Shown: piece after piece, positions 28,785 through 38,435 of the stretch
Layout: each line of letters starts with the position of its first letter
Position numbering within the stretch: the first letter of the stretch is position 1
Origin: an uncultured Verrucomicrobiales bacterium
GTDB lineage: Bacteria > Verrucomicrobiota > Verrucomicrobiia > Verrucomicrobiales > Akkermansiaceae
Assembly (NCBI GenBank): GCA_937928425.1
Contig: CALFVL010000030.1
Span: forward strand, 1 to 38,435
Direction: 5' to 3'
DNA length: 38,435 bases
The notes under the pieces: model-generated
What the model saw: only the letters and a program-made list of their open reading frames with translations
Database searches by the model: none
What the model was told of the DNA's origin: nothing
Program-made: the position numbers and the translations under genes

Positions 28785-28937
28785 TTACTTTTGGTAAGTC
28801 ACTGGGAGGACTTCATTATTTGCGGGAAGCGGGCGCAGGGGAGGTACTGGCTCCTCGCTAGTGCAGCAGCCACAAGAGCTAAGGCCGAATGAAGCGAGTG
28901 AAAAAGTAGCGAGTGCGAGAATTTTGATAAATTTCAT
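28785..28937 (-). CDS. 50-aa predicted lipoprotein (MKFIKILALATFSLASFGLSSCGCCTSEEPVPPLRPLPANNEVLPVTYQK)
   Basis: Signal peptide with lipobox LSSC, Pro-rich tail; strong terminator about 30 bp after the stop. Not in the ORF track. Confidence 0.75.
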   Translation of the reverse strand: MKFIKILALATFSLASFGLSSCGCCTSEEPVPPLRPLPANNEVLPVTYQK

Positions 28938-28979
28938 GGGATTTGGAATGAGTGCGAGCTTGTGACCAGAACAAGAGAA

Positions 28980-29009
28980 CCGGAGAAGCAGTGAAACTAC
29001 TTACTCCGG
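28980..29009 (-). terminator. Imperfect hairpin between the two small lipoprotein genes (possible terminator/attenuator)
   Basis: Minus strand: CCGGAG-t-AAG-t-AGT-ttc-ACT-g-CTT-CTCCGG followed by TTCTCTTGTTCT. Confidence 0.5.
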
Positions 29010-29035
29010 CTCGAACTTTAATCACTTAATCTGGA

Positions 29036-29170
29036 TTACTTTCCAGAAGTCGTGACAGACCCAGGAATTGCAGGAGCCAAAGGAGCAAGAACATCAGGAG
29101 CACTTCCGCAAGAAGTGAGTGAGAATCCAGCAAGAGCTGCAACAAGGCTGAGGATAGTAGCAATTTTCAT
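29036..29170 (-). CDS. 44-aa predicted lipoprotein (MKIATILSLVAALAGFSLTSCGSAPDVLAPLAPAIPGSVTTSGK)
   Basis: Signal peptide with lipobox LTSC, Pro/Ala-rich tail. Not in the ORF track. Confidence 0.72.
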   Translation of the reverse strand: MKIATILSLVAALAGFSLTSCGSAPDVLAPLAPAIPGSVTTSGK

Positions 29171-29394
29171 TGTTATTTCGTATTATTGGTTTTTTTGTTT
29201 TAAGAAAGAACTCGCAGACGGGCTCTTTCTGAGGAGGTTCGGAGATTAATCGGCCCCGTTCCAAGTTGGGGGGAGAATAGATAAGTCCCTAGTCCTTGCA
29301 AGTGATTAAGGAATCTTTTCTAAGTTTTAGTGAAGAGCTTCCTTTAAAAACTGGGATTGCATCAGGCAAAAAGCCCGATAACTTCTGCCCTCCC

Positions 29395-30396
29395 ATGAAA
29401 AACCAACCTCATGTCGCTATCGTTGGAGCAAGCGGTGCCGTCGGTCGAGAAATGCTCCTCTGCCTCGCTGAGCGAAATTTCCCACTGAGTCAACTCACCC
29501 TCCTAGCCTCGGCCAGATCAGCTGGTCAATCACTCTCCTTTCGTGGAGAAAATATCGTCATTAAAGAACTTAATGACGACTCCTTTAAAGGCATCGACAT
29601 CGCCCTCTTCTCCGCAAGTGGGGAAATCTCCAAAAAATTCGCACCCCTCGCTGCTGAAAGTGGCTGCGTTGTCATTGATAACTCCTCCGCCTTCCGCATG
29701 GACCCACAGGTCCCCCTCGTAGTCCCAGAAATTAATCCTCAAGCCGCTCAGGAGCATCCGCGCCGCATCATCGCTAACCCAAATTGCTCCACCATCATTA
29801 CCCTCATGGGTCTCGCCCCCCTTCACCGTGCCTTCGGACTAAAGGGAATCATCGCCTCCACCTACCAAGCCGTCTCAGGCAGCGGAGCCCAAGGAATCAC
29901 CGAGCTTGAAACTCAAATTCAAGCCCTCGCCTCTGGCGCAGCCATCGAGAAAAAAATCTACCCTCACCAAATCGCCCATAACCTCATCCCCCATGTCGAT
30001 GTCTTTCAAGAAAGCGGCTACACCAAAGAAGAACAGAAAATGCTCCACGAGGGACGTAAAATTCTAGCTCTCCCAGACCTCAAAGTCACCTGCACCTGCG
30101 TTCGCGTGCCTGTCATGAGATCCCACTCCATCTCCCTCACTGCTATCTTTGAAAAAGACCCTAGTGTTGCCGAGGCCCAAGCCGTCTACTCCGGAGCAGA
30201 AGGGGTCGCTCTCCGTGATGACCCCTCCCAAGGACTCTACCCCGTCCCCCTTGACACGACAGGAAAAGACCTCTGCCTCGTTGGCCGGATTCGCAAGGAT
30301 CAAGTCATCCCGAATGCCCTCGCCCTCTGGGTCGTGGGCGACCAAGTCCGCAAAGGAGCGGCTCTCAATGCCGTCCAAATTGCCGAACTCCTTTAA
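29395..30396 (+). CDS. asd: Aspartate-semialdehyde dehydrogenase
   Basis: VAIVGASGAVGREML, IANPNCSTIITLMGLAPLH (catalytic Cys), STYQAVSGSGAQGI; start set at MKNQPHV (track gives 29296). Confidence 0.95.
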   Translation: MKNQPHVAIVGASGAVGREMLLCLAERNFPLSQLTLLASARSAGQSLSFRGENIVIKELNDDSFKGIDIALFSASGEISKKFAPLAAESGCVVIDNSSAFRMDPQVPLVVPEINPQAAQEHPRRIIANPNCSTIITLMGLAPLHRAFGLKGIIASTYQAVSGSGAQGITELETQIQALASGAAIEKKIYPHQIAHNLIPHVDVFQESGYTKEEQKMLHEGRKILALPDLKVTCTCVRVPVMRSHSISLTAIFEKDPSVAEAQAVYSGAEGVALRDDPSQGLYPVPLDTTGKDLCLVGRIRKDQVIPNALALWVVGDQVRKGAALNAVQIAELL

Positions 30397-30484
30397 AACA
30401 CCTGCCTCATCAAAGCGCTGAGCAAGCCTCAAACCAAACCCACAAGCCGCTTGCACCTTCGCCGCCCCACCTTAGCTTAACCTT

Positions 30485-33400
30485 GTGCCAAAGAAAGCTG
30501 CTCCTAAGTCTCAAAAAAACTCCATTCACATCCGGGGCGCCCGCCAGCACAACCTCAAGAACCTTGATCTAGAAATCCCCATCGGGGAACTCACCGTCAT
30601 CACCGGCCCTTCTGGTTCTGGTAAATCCTCACTCGCCTTCCACACTCTCTACGCAGAGGGACAGCGCCGCTACGTCGAAACCTTCTCCCCCTATGTCCGG
30701 CAATTCTTCGACCGCATGGATAAACCAGAAGTCGACCGCATCGATGGCATCCCACCCGCCATCGCCATTGAGCAAAAAAACACCATTCGCACCACCCGCT
30801 CCACCGTCGGCACCCTCACTGAAATTAACGACTACCTAAAACTCCTCTACCCCCGCCTCGCCACCGGCTACCACCCACAGACCGGAAAGGAAGTCCGCCC
30901 TGACACTCCCGCCTCTATCCTAAGTCACTGTCTCGAACACCTCAGTGATGAGCAAATTCTCATCCTCTTCCCCATCCCCATTCCACAGGACACCAAAGCC
31001 ACAGACCTCTTCCCCTTCCTCAACTCACAAGGATACCTGCGGATCTACCTAAATGGCCAAGTCATCCGCACCGACTCCCCGCCCAAACTCCGCAAACTCC
31101 CTAGCGAAGTCTGGATTATCCAAGACCGCCTAAAAATCACCTCGCGGAATAAATCACGCCTCACCGAATCCTTCGAGCAGGCCCTCACCCTCGGAAAAGG
31201 ACGCTGCCAAGTCATCGACGCCCTCAAGCTCAATACCACCCCCACAAGCTTCTCCACCTCATGGGCTCCCCTCGTCAAGCCCACCTCCTCGCTCTTCTCA
31301 TTTAACTCCCCTCTCGGGGCCTGTAATAACTGCCGTGGCTTCGGGCGCGTCATCGGGATAGACCTCGATAAAGCCATCCCTAACCACCTCCTCTCCCTGC
31401 GTGACGGCGCGATCAAACCCTTCCAAGGAGAGCGCGGAGAAGACTGCCAACGTGACCTCCTACGCTGCTGCAAAGCCGCAGGAATTAACCCTAAGCTCCC
31501 CTGGACTGACCTCACCCCAGAACAACAACGCTGGGTCAAGTACGGTGAACGCAGTAATAAATCAACGCTCTCCTCCCTCGAACAGTCGGAATCACTCTGG
31601 AGCGAGGGCCGCTGGTACGGCATCCAAGGCTTCTTCGACTGGCTGGAAACGAAGGCCTACAAAATGCACGTGCGCGTCTTCCTCTCACGCTACCGTGCCT
31701 ACACCGAATGCAGCGACTGCCTCGGCACCCGCCTCCAGCCAGACGCCCTCCACTTTAAAATCCTAGGTAAAACCCTGCCTGAACTATGGCACATCTCCCT
31801 AGATCAGCTCCTTTTCTTCTTCCAAGGCGTCGCCAGCTCCCACGCCCCCTTAGATAAAACCACTGACCTCGTCCTCACCGAGATCACCTCCCGCCTGAGC
31901 TACCTCAGTGAAGTCGGCCTCGGCTACCTCACCCTAGACCGCCCTGCACGCACCCTCTCCGGCGGAGAAATCGCCCGGGTAAACCTCACCACCTGCCTTG
32001 GCTCTGCCCTCACCCAGACCCTCTTCGTTCTCGATGAACCCACCGTCGGACTCCATGCCCGTGACATCAACCGCCTGACCAAGGTCATGCATGACCTCCG
32101 CGATAAAGGGAATACCCTCGTCGTCGTAGAGCATGACGAAGCAGTCATGCAGCAAGCAGACCACCTCATCGATATGGGGCCTGCTGCTGGAGAAGCGGGA
32201 GGGCAAATCACCTTCCAAGGACCCCCACGCCCCAGTAACTTACGCCGCGCCCTCAGCTTAAATAATTCCAAGTCCCCAAAGCACCCCCAGTCCCAAACTG
32301 CCCCCTACCTCCTAGGAGAAAAATCCATCTCACTTCCTAAAAAATCACGTCAGGCCAAGAGCCACCTCAGCATTAAAAATGCCTCTGCCCATAACATTAA
32401 AAACCTCTCCCTTGAACTCCCTCTTGGCATCTTCGTCTGCCTCACTGGCGTCTCTGGATCTGGGAAATCCACCCTCGCTCACCCCATCATCTATAATAAC
32501 CTAGCACGTCACTTTGGCATCACCATTGATGAAGCACCAGCTCCCGCCAAGCTCTCCGGCATGGATGAGTTAAATGGCATCCAGCTCATCGACCAATCTC
32601 CCCTCTCCCGCACCCCACGCTCCACTCCAGCGGTCCTTCTCGGCGCCTTTGAGCACCTCCGCCAACTCCTCGCCCTCACCACCACTGCCAGAGCAGATGA
32701 ACTCACCCCTGGCTACTTTTCCTTTAACTCCGGCCCCGGTCGCTGCCAGCGCTGTTCTGGAAATGGCTTCGAGAAAGTCGAAATGCAGTTCCTCTCAGAC
32801 CTCTACCTCACCTGCCCCGAGTGTAATGGCACCCGCTTCACCCGCGCAGCGGAGAGCTACAAATACCACGGTAAATCCGTCGTAGACTTCCTGAAACTCA
32901 CCGCCTCAGAAACCATCACTTTTCTCGAAGAAATCGAAGGCCTCACTAATAAAGAAAACCTCCTGCTATCAAAAGTCCGCCACGCCCTCACCCCCCTCGT
33001 AGAGACGGGCCTCGGCTACCTAAGGCTAGGCCAGCCCCTCAACACTCTCTCTGGTGGTGAAGCTCAGCGGCTGAAACTCTGCCAACTCCTCAGCTCCACC
33101 AACGGCAGTGTCAACTCCCTCCTCATCCTTGATGAGCCCACCACCGGACTCCACTTTATAGACATCCAGCGCCTCCTGAGCGTCTTTCATAAACTCGTCG
33201 ATATCGGCTACTCCCTTCTCATTATTGAACACCAAAGTGACGTCATAAAAAACGCCGACCACCTGATCGAGATCGGCCCAGAAGCAGGACATAAGGGCGG
33301 GGAAATCGTCTTTGAAGGAAGCCCTAAACAACTCCTGAAAAAGAAAACTCACACCGCCAAAGCCCTCTTAGCTGCAGCTCCTCAAAAAAACACCAGCTCC

Positions 33401-36010
33401 CAAAAAACCAAAATTCCTAAAAACTCTACACGCGCAGAAATCTCCATCCACGGCCTCCGTCACCACAACCTAAAAAACATCGACGTTAAAATCCCACATC
33501 ACGAATTCGTCGTCATCTCCGGCCTCTCTGGCTCCGGGAAATCCACCCTCTCCTTCGACGTCATCTTTGCCGAAGGCCAACGGCGCTTCCTTGACTCCAT
33601 GTCCCCCTACGCTCGCCAATTCGCGAGCCAGCTTGAAAAGCCCGATCTTGACCTCATCACCGGACTTCCCCCTACCGTCGCGATCGAGCAGCGCATCTCA
33701 CGGGGAGGCGGGAAATCCACCGTCGGCACCGTCACTGAGATCTACCACTTCCTCCGCCTCCTCTTCGCTAAAGTCGGCATCCAACACTGCCCCCAGTCGG
33801 GTGAAGCCGTCATCTCGCAAACTCCCGAAGCCATCAGCGAGCAACTCAACACCCTTCTCAAAAAACACAAAAACCTTCGCCTCCTCGCCCCCGTGCTGAA
33901 AGCCCGGAAAGGCTTTCATAAAGAATACGCCACAGCTGCGACCAAGGCCGGCTTCGAGGAAATGTTCATTGATGGACAGCTCATCCAGACCGCGGACTTC
34001 CGGCCCCTTGCACGGCACAAAGCGCATGACATTGACTTCGTCATCGCCACCGTCTCAAAGGGAGATAAAAAGCTCAAAGACCACCTCGCCACCGCCTTGC
34101 AATATGGTAAGGGCAGCTTCCGCATCCTCAGTGGAAAAAAAACCCTCACCACCTTCTCGACCTCCCGGGTCTCTGGCGCCACCGGGGAATCCTTTGAAGA
34201 ACTAGACCCCCACCACTTCTCCTTCAACTCACCTCGTGGCTGGTGTAAGACTTGCCGAGGCTACGGACACATCACTAGCCAAAACCTAGACCAAAAAGGA
34301 TTTAACTCCCAAGCAGAAGCGGAAATTTTCGAGGAAAAACGTGCCAGTAAAACTGATCCAGATGAACTCCATCCATGCCCTGATTGTCACGGCGACCGGC
34401 TGCGCGAAAACTCCCGGCACGTCTTCCTCCCCGCAAATCAGAAACAACTAACGTCACTTCCTCAACTCAGCGCGCTGAACGTCAAAGAAGCCTCCCAATT
34501 CATCTCCTCTTTAAAATTCACCGGGCGGGATAAACTCATCGCCCGCGACATCCTGCCCGAAATCGCCCAGCGACTCGAATTCCTAGACCACGTCGGCCTA
34601 GGCTACCTCCAGCTCAACCGCTCTGCCACCACCCTCTCCGGCGGTGAATCCCAGCGTATTCGCCTCGCCGCCCAACTTGGGTCGAATTTACAAGGAGTCC
34701 TCTACATCCTCGATGAACCCACGATCGGGCTACACCCCCGTGATAATAAAGCCCTCCTCGGCACCCTCCAGACTCTCAAAAAGAAAGGAAACTCCCTCCT
34801 ACTCGTCGAGCATGATGAAGACAGCATCCGCGCCGCCACCCACCTCATCGACCTCGGCCCCGGTGCTGGAGTCGAAGGAGGGGAAATCGTCTTCGCTGGC
34901 TCCCCTAAGAAGACCAGCCCGTCTAGCAAATCCCCCACCATCCACGCCCTAAAAAACCCCCTCGTCCACCCCTCACGTGGCGAACGCCGGAAGATCTTGA
35001 AAGCCGCAAAACATTGGCTCCGACTGAAGGGCTGCCAAGCCAACAACCTAAAAAACATCAACGTCCAGATCCCCCTCGCCCGCCTCACCGTCCTCACCGG
35101 AGTCTCCGGCTCTGGGAAATCATCACTCATGCGCGGATGCATCGCAGATGCCATGGGAAATGCCAAAAATCCCTCTTACAAATCCGCCACCGGCTTCGAG
35201 CACTTCAAATATAAGTACGAAGTGGACCAGTCCCCTATTGGAAAAACCTCACGCTCCTGTCCTGCCACCTACGTCAAGCTCTTCGACCACATCCGCGCCC
35301 TCTTCGCGCAACTCCCAGAAGCCCGGATGCGGGGCTACACCCCCTCCCGCTTCTCTTTTAATAACAAAGAAGGGCAATGCCCCGAGTGTAAGGGCAATGG
35401 GCGTATTAAACTAGAAATGGACTTCCTGCCCACCACCTGGATTGACTGCGAAGCCTGCCACGGGGACCGCTATAACCCTGCCACCCTAGACATCCGCTAT
35501 AAGGGACTCACCATCGGCGACATCCTCCGGCTGAATATCAAAGCCGCCGCCGATTTCTTCTCCGCCCACCCTAAGCTCCAAAAACCCCTCTCACTTCTCG
35601 CAGAAACCGGCCTCGGCTACCTCACTCTTGGCCAGCCCAGTCCCACCGTCTCCGGGGGTGAAGCACAGCGTCTCAAGCTCGTGACCCAGCTCACCAAGGG
35701 CCGCCCCAGAATCACCGACCTTGGCCCTAAAAACACCAATCTCTACCTCATCGAGGAACCCACCATCGGACTCCACCAACAAGACGTTGCTCGCCTCACT
35801 GACGTCCTTCACCGCCTCGTCGATGAAGGACACACCGTCATCGTCATCGAACACCACATGGACCTCGCTGCCGAGGCCGACTACCTCATCGACATGGGCC
35901 CAGAAGCAGGCCCGAACGGTGGACGCATCGTCGCCCAAGGAAGCCCAGAAGAAATTGCCCTCTCGACAACATCCGTCACCGCTCCTTTTATAAAATCCGC
36001 CCTTCGCTAA
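30485..36010 (+). CDS. uvrA: Double-length excinuclease ABC subunit A (tandem UvrA-UvrA, four ABC modules)
   Basis: 1841 aa, GTG start; Walker [37 protein letters not shown]; signatures [44 protein letters not shown]; two UvrA-type start motifs ([30 protein letters not shown]). Confidence 0.95.
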   Translation: MPKKAAPKSQKNSIHIRGARQHNLKNLDLEIPIGELTVITGPSGSGKSSLAFHTLYAEGQRRYVETFSPYVRQFFDRMDKPEVDRIDGIPPAIAIEQKNTIRTTRSTVGTLTEINDYLKLLYPRLATGYHPQTGKEVRPDTPASILSHCLEHLSDEQILILFPIPIPQDTKATDLFPFLNSQGYLRIYLNGQVIRTDSPPKLRKLPSEVWIIQDRLKITSRNKSRLTESFEQALTLGKGRCQVIDALKLNTTPTSFSTSWAPLVKPTSSLFSFNSPLGACNNCRGFGRVIGIDLDKAIPNHLLSLRDGAIKPFQGERGEDCQRDLLRCCKAAGINPKLPWTDLTPEQQRWVKYGERSNKSTLSSLEQSESLWSEGRWYGIQGFFDWLETKAYKMHVRVFLSRYRAYTECSDCLGTRLQPDALHFKILGKTLPELWHISLDQLLFFFQGVASSHAPLDKTTDLVLTEITSRLSYLSEVGLGYLTLDRPARTLSGGEIARVNLTTCLGSALTQTLFVLDEPTVGLHARDINRLTKVMHDLRDKGNTLVVVEHDEAVMQQADHLIDMGPAAGEAGGQITFQGPPRPSNLRRALSLNNSKSPKHPQSQTAPYLLGEKSISLPKKSRQAKSHLSIKNASAHNIKNLSLELPLGIFVCLTGVSGSGKSTLAHPIIYNNLARHFGITIDEAPAPAKLSGMDELNGIQLIDQSPLSRTPRSTPAVLLGAFEHLRQLLALTTTARADELTPGYFSFNSGPGRCQRCSGNGFEKVEMQFLSDLYLTCPECNGTRFTRAAESYKYHGKSVVDFLKLTASETITFLEEIEGLTNKENLLLSKVRHALTPLVETGLGYLRLGQPLNTLSGGEAQRLKLCQLLSSTNGSVNSLLILDEPTTGLHFIDIQRLLSVFHKLVDIGYSLLIIEHQSDVIKNADHLIEIGPEAGHKGGEIVFEGSPKQLLKKKTHTAKALLAAAPQKNTSSQKTKIPKNSTRAEISIHGLRHHNLKNIDVKIPHHEFVVISGLSGSGKSTLSFDVIFAEGQRRFLDSMSPYARQFASQLEKPDLDLITGLPPTVAIEQRISRGGGKSTVGTVTEIYHFLRLLFAKVGIQHCPQSGEAVISQTPEAISEQLNTLLKKHKNLRLLAPVLKARKGFHKEYATAATKAGFEEMFIDGQLIQTADFRPLARHKAHDIDFVIATVSKGDKKLKDHLATALQYGKGSFRILSGKKTLTTFSTSRVSGATGESFEELDPHHFSFNSPRGWCKTCRGYGHITSQNLDQKGFNSQAEAEIFEEKRASKTDPDELHPCPDCHGDRLRENSRHVFLPANQKQLTSLPQLSALNVKEASQFISSLKFTGRDKLIARDILPEIAQRLEFLDHVGLGYLQLNRSATTLSGGESQRIRLAAQLGSNLQGVLYILDEPTIGLHPRDNKALLGTLQTLKKKGNSLLLVEHDEDSIRAATHLIDLGPGAGVEGGEIVFAGSPKKTSPSSKSPTIHALKNPLVHPSRGERRKILKAAKHWLRLKGCQANNLKNINVQIPLARLTVLTGVSGSGKSSLMRGCIADAMGNAKNPSYKSATGFEHFKYKYEVDQSPIGKTSRSCPATYVKLFDHIRALFAQLPEARMRGYTPSRFSFNNKEGQCPECKGNGRIKLEMDFLPTTWIDCEACHGDRYNPATLDIRYKGLTIGDILRLNIKAAADFFSAHPKLQKPLSLLAETGLGYLTLGQPSPTVSGGEAQRLKLVTQLTKGRPRITDLGPKNTNLYLIEEPTIGLHQQDVARLTDVLHRLVDEGHTVIVIEHHMDLAAEADYLIDMGPEAGPNGGRIVAQGSPEEIALSTTSVTAPFIKSALR

Positions 36011-36107
36011 AGTTCACCTGCCGGATCGCGGGCTCAATCGGTGCCGTTTCCAATGCCTCCCCAGAGGAGAATTCGTCCCTCCTAAAGAGCAGCACCCCTC
36101 TAATGGC

Positions 36108-36962
36108 CTATCCCTCTTCCTCAGCAGCCAGCGGGACGATCGTCATGCCCGCAGGAAGGTGAGGTATTTCAATGCCTGCTTGATCCAGCGCTTCTTTCAC
36201 TTGCTCATTCATCGCGTAAAAGACCTCCCAGTAATCAGAAGTTGCTGACCAGACTCGCACTGTCAACTCCACTGAATTTGCGGATAAGGCCCCTACCACC
36301 ACTCTCGGTGCAGGGTCACTCAAAATCTTGGGACTGGAGTCTATCACCCTCTGAATAACTTCTCGCGCCTTCTCGACATTCTGGGCATAGCCAATCCCGA
36401 AACTGAGATCCACACGCCGCTGCGGAAGAGAGGAGTAATTGATCAATGAATCATTTTGCAGCTTACCGTTCGGGATATGAATCGTATTATTATCCCCAGT
36501 CACTAGAACCGTCTGGAAGATCTCGATCTTGGCTACCTTTCCAGTAAATCCTTGCGCCGTAATCACGTCACCTACTCGAAAAGGACGGATGATTAGTAAA
36601 ATCACGCCACCGGCAAAATTTTGTAAAGTCCCGCTCAAAGCGAGGCCGATCGCCAGCCCCATGGAGGCTAAAATCGCAGCAAAAGAAGTGGCCTCCACCC
36701 CAGCCGTAGTTACCGCACTCACCACCACTCCGGCTCTAACCATCATCGTCAATAATGAGACTAAAAACGGCCTCAAAGTAGCATCAACCTCCTTCCGATC
36801 CATCGCACGCTCTAGAAATCTTCCTAAAACACCTGCTAGCTTCCAACCGATGATGAGCGTGATAAGAGCGAGAATTAAGCGAGGGGCCCAAGTAGAAAGC
36901 AGAGACCAGCCGAAGTCCCATAAGCTCTGAGGATCAATCTGAAGTGCCGCTAAACTATTCAT
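36108..36962 (-). CDS. MscS-family small-conductance mechanosensitive channel
   Basis: SFAAILASMGLAIGLALSGTLQNFAGGVILLIIRPFRVGDVI…IHIPNGKLQNDSLINYS. Confidence 0.95.
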   Translation of the reverse strand: MNSLAALQIDPQSLWDFGWSLLSTWAPRLILALITLIIGWKLAGVLGRFLERAMDRKEVDATLRPFLVSLLTMMVRAGVVVSAVTTAGVEATSFAAILASMGLAIGLALSGTLQNFAGGVILLIIRPFRVGDVITAQGFTGKVAKIEIFQTVLVTGDNNTIHIPNGKLQNDSLINYSSLPQRRVDLSFGIGYAQNVEKAREVIQRVIDSSPKILSDPAPRVVVGALSANSVELTVRVWSATSDYWEVFYAMNEQVKEALDQAGIEIPHLPAGMTIVPLAAEEEG

Positions 36963-37100
36963 GTGGGGAAGAAGAAAGACCCTGAGAAAATTGTCACGAG
37001 TAAAAGAGCACGACTTTCACGCTCCTCCCTTTATAATAATGCTGCTGAAAATAACTCGCTCTTTCTGCCGTGAAATTGTTCATTAAGGAACAGAAACTAA

Positions 37101-38159
37101 ATGGAATACCTCACTTGGCTCGGCATCTTCGTCTGTATCGTTCACTCAGCGATGTTTTCAGGCTGTAACTTAGCCTTCTTTTCTCTGGGGCGCCTCCGGC
37201 TAGAAGCAGAATCTGAGCGCGGGAATGCGGCGGCTTCTAAAGTCCTCGGATTACGTAAGGATGCGAATTTATTACTCTGCACCATTCTCTGGGGAAACGT
37301 GAGTGTGAATGTCATCCTCGCCCTGCTCAGTGAATCAGTCTTCGCGGGAGTCGGAGGTTTCCTCTTCTCTACGATCGGCATCACTTTCTTTGGAGAAATC
37401 ATGCCGCAGGCTTACTTCTCACGTAATGCCCTGCGAGTCGCGGCCCTTCTCTCACCGGTGATCCGTTTTTACCAAATTGCCCTCTATCCGATTACGAAGC
37501 CCTGCGCGATCCTCCTAGACGGATGGATCGGGCCGGAGGGTCCCACTTTCTTCGAAGAGCGGGATATTGAGATTATTTTGGAACGTCACATTGATGAGGA
37601 GGACTCCGAAATTAGCGCGAATGAGGGACAAGGTGCGCTGAATTTCTTAGACCTAGATGACCGTAAAATCATCGAGGAAGGAAATCCGGTGGAAGAGAAC
37701 ACCATTTACCAATTTCCCAGTAAGCTCGACCTCACCATTCTTCCCTCACTCGATACGGAGGAGGGAAAGAGCTTTGTCGAGTCGCTCAAAAAACATCATC
37801 ACCGATGGGCCATTATTATGAATGAGGCTGAAGAGCCTGTCATCGTGATGGACACGACGAAGTTTCTCTGCGATCTGAACGTGATGGACGGTAAGCCTGA
37901 TATTTACGCTCAGTGCCACCGCCCTATTGTTGTGACTGAGGAGGAGACTTATCTCGACTCTGTTCTGGGAGAATTCGTGGTCGAGGCTGAAGATTCTCAC
38001 GACTACGTGGTAGACCGTGATGTCATCCTCTACTGGACCGCGGAGCATAAGCGGATCATCACAGGGGCGGACATCTTCGGCCGTCTTCTTAAAGGCATCG
38101 CGAGGCGCGTTCCTGCACCGAGCTGCAGTAGTACGGAAGCCGCAGAGATCGCGAACTAA
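37101..38159 (+). CDS. DUF21/CNNM transmembrane-domain protein (CorC/HlyC-like)
   Basis: MFSGCNLAFFSLGRLRLEAESERGNAAASKVLGLRKDANLLLCTILWGNVSVNV…FFGEIMPQAYFSRNALRVA typical of the DUF21 domain. Confidence 0.85.
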   Translation: MEYLTWLGIFVCIVHSAMFSGCNLAFFSLGRLRLEAESERGNAAASKVLGLRKDANLLLCTILWGNVSVNVILALLSESVFAGVGGFLFSTIGITFFGEIMPQAYFSRNALRVAALLSPVIRFYQIALYPITKPCAILLDGWIGPEGPTFFEERDIEIILERHIDEEDSEISANEGQGALNFLDLDDRKIIEEGNPVEENTIYQFPSKLDLTILPSLDTEEGKSFVESLKKHHHRWAIIMNEAEEPVIVMDTTKFLCDLNVMDGKPDIYAQCHRPIVVTEEETYLDSVLGEFVVEAEDSHDYVVDRDVILYWTAEHKRIITGADIFGRLLKGIARRVPAPSCSSTEAAEIAN

Positions 38160-38282
38160 TCTACGACACCTCTGGTAAAGAGGTTGAAGAGCCAGACGAG
38201 GCGGATGCTCGGGAGATGTGGAAAAGCAGATGACCCATCAGTGACGCGAAAGGTCTTTCCCCTTCCCTGCGAAATCTGGCCA

Positions 38283-38322
38283 TAAAAAAAGCCCCACCTG
38301 TGTCGAACAGATGGGACTTTGA
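38283..38322 (-). terminator. Rho-independent terminator downstream of the right-edge (ppdK-like) gene
   Basis: Minus strand: AGTCCCATCTGT-tcgac-ACAGGTGGGGCT followed by TTTTTTTAT; 12-bp stem with two G-U pairs. Confidence 0.9.
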
Positions 38323-38341
38323 AAGAATGCTCTAGCAAGCT

Positions 38342-38435
38342 TTAGCTCACCTCAGCACGGGCCATTCCTTTCTCTTCAAGAGCAGCCTGTGCCGCAGCAA
38401 GGCGTGCTACTGGAATACGGAATGGAGAACAAGAC
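38342..38435 (-). CDS. ppdK: C-terminus of pyruvate, phosphate dikinase (partial, runs off window)
   Basis: Minus-strand translation …SCSPFRIPVARLAAAQAALEEKGMARAEVS*; CSPFR(I/V)P(V/I)ARLAAAQA is the typical PPDK C-terminal motif. Confidence 0.75.
   Translation of the reverse strand, partial: SCSPFRIPVARLAAAQAALEEKGMARAEVS

Noticed and set aside
31045-31623. 192-aa minus-strand ORF inside uvrA
   Set aside because: Antisense to UvrA with Arg/Ser-rich composition and no domain; many similar shadow ORFs occur across uvrA.
33425-33440. Possibility that the long uvrA is two adjacent genes
   Set aside because: The frame is continuous through the linker ([26 protein letters not shown]) with no stop, and no start codon or ribosome site was obvious there.
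38168-38184. Short hairpin ACCTCT-ggtaa-AGAGGT after the DUF21 gene
   Set aside because: Only 6 bp and no following T-run, so not supported as a terminator.
1-38435. CRISPR array, prophage, transposon, toxin-antitoxin or restriction system
   Set aside because: No regularly spaced repeats, transposase, integrase, structural phage or restriction-modification motifs were seen; the window reads as core chromosome.

Overview
38.4 kb of densely packed bacterial chromosome, probably Verrucomicrobiota/PVC (inferred from gene content only). It is mostly housekeeping: an RlmD/TrmA-type RNA methyltransferase, argG, an RND efflux permease, rplS, a KamA-family radical SAM protein, fabI, hisF, a SirB1-like protein, an alpha/beta hydrolase, GH31, GT4, gpmI, a thioesterase, a HerA-like ATPase, alr, comEC, asd, a double-length uvrA, an MscS channel, a DUF21/CNNM protein, and the C-terminus of a ppdK-like gene at the right edge. 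I saw no CRISPR array, rRNA, transposase, integrase or prophage signal, and recognised no tRNA. The most notable items are: (i) an 1841-aa four-ABC-module tandem UvrA whose two halves appear to have lost different domains; (ii) three very short lipoprotein genes absent from the ORF track, two of them in tandem; (iii) a secreted squalene-cyclase-like toroid protein next to a YdjY-like protein; (iv) a ComEC whose metallo-beta-lactamase motif is degenerate, coupled to a TPR-like membrane protein; (v) an apparent plus-strand C-richness that seems to shape codon and amino-acid use by strand. No clear new multi-gene system was established; all functional statements come from motif recognition without database searches.
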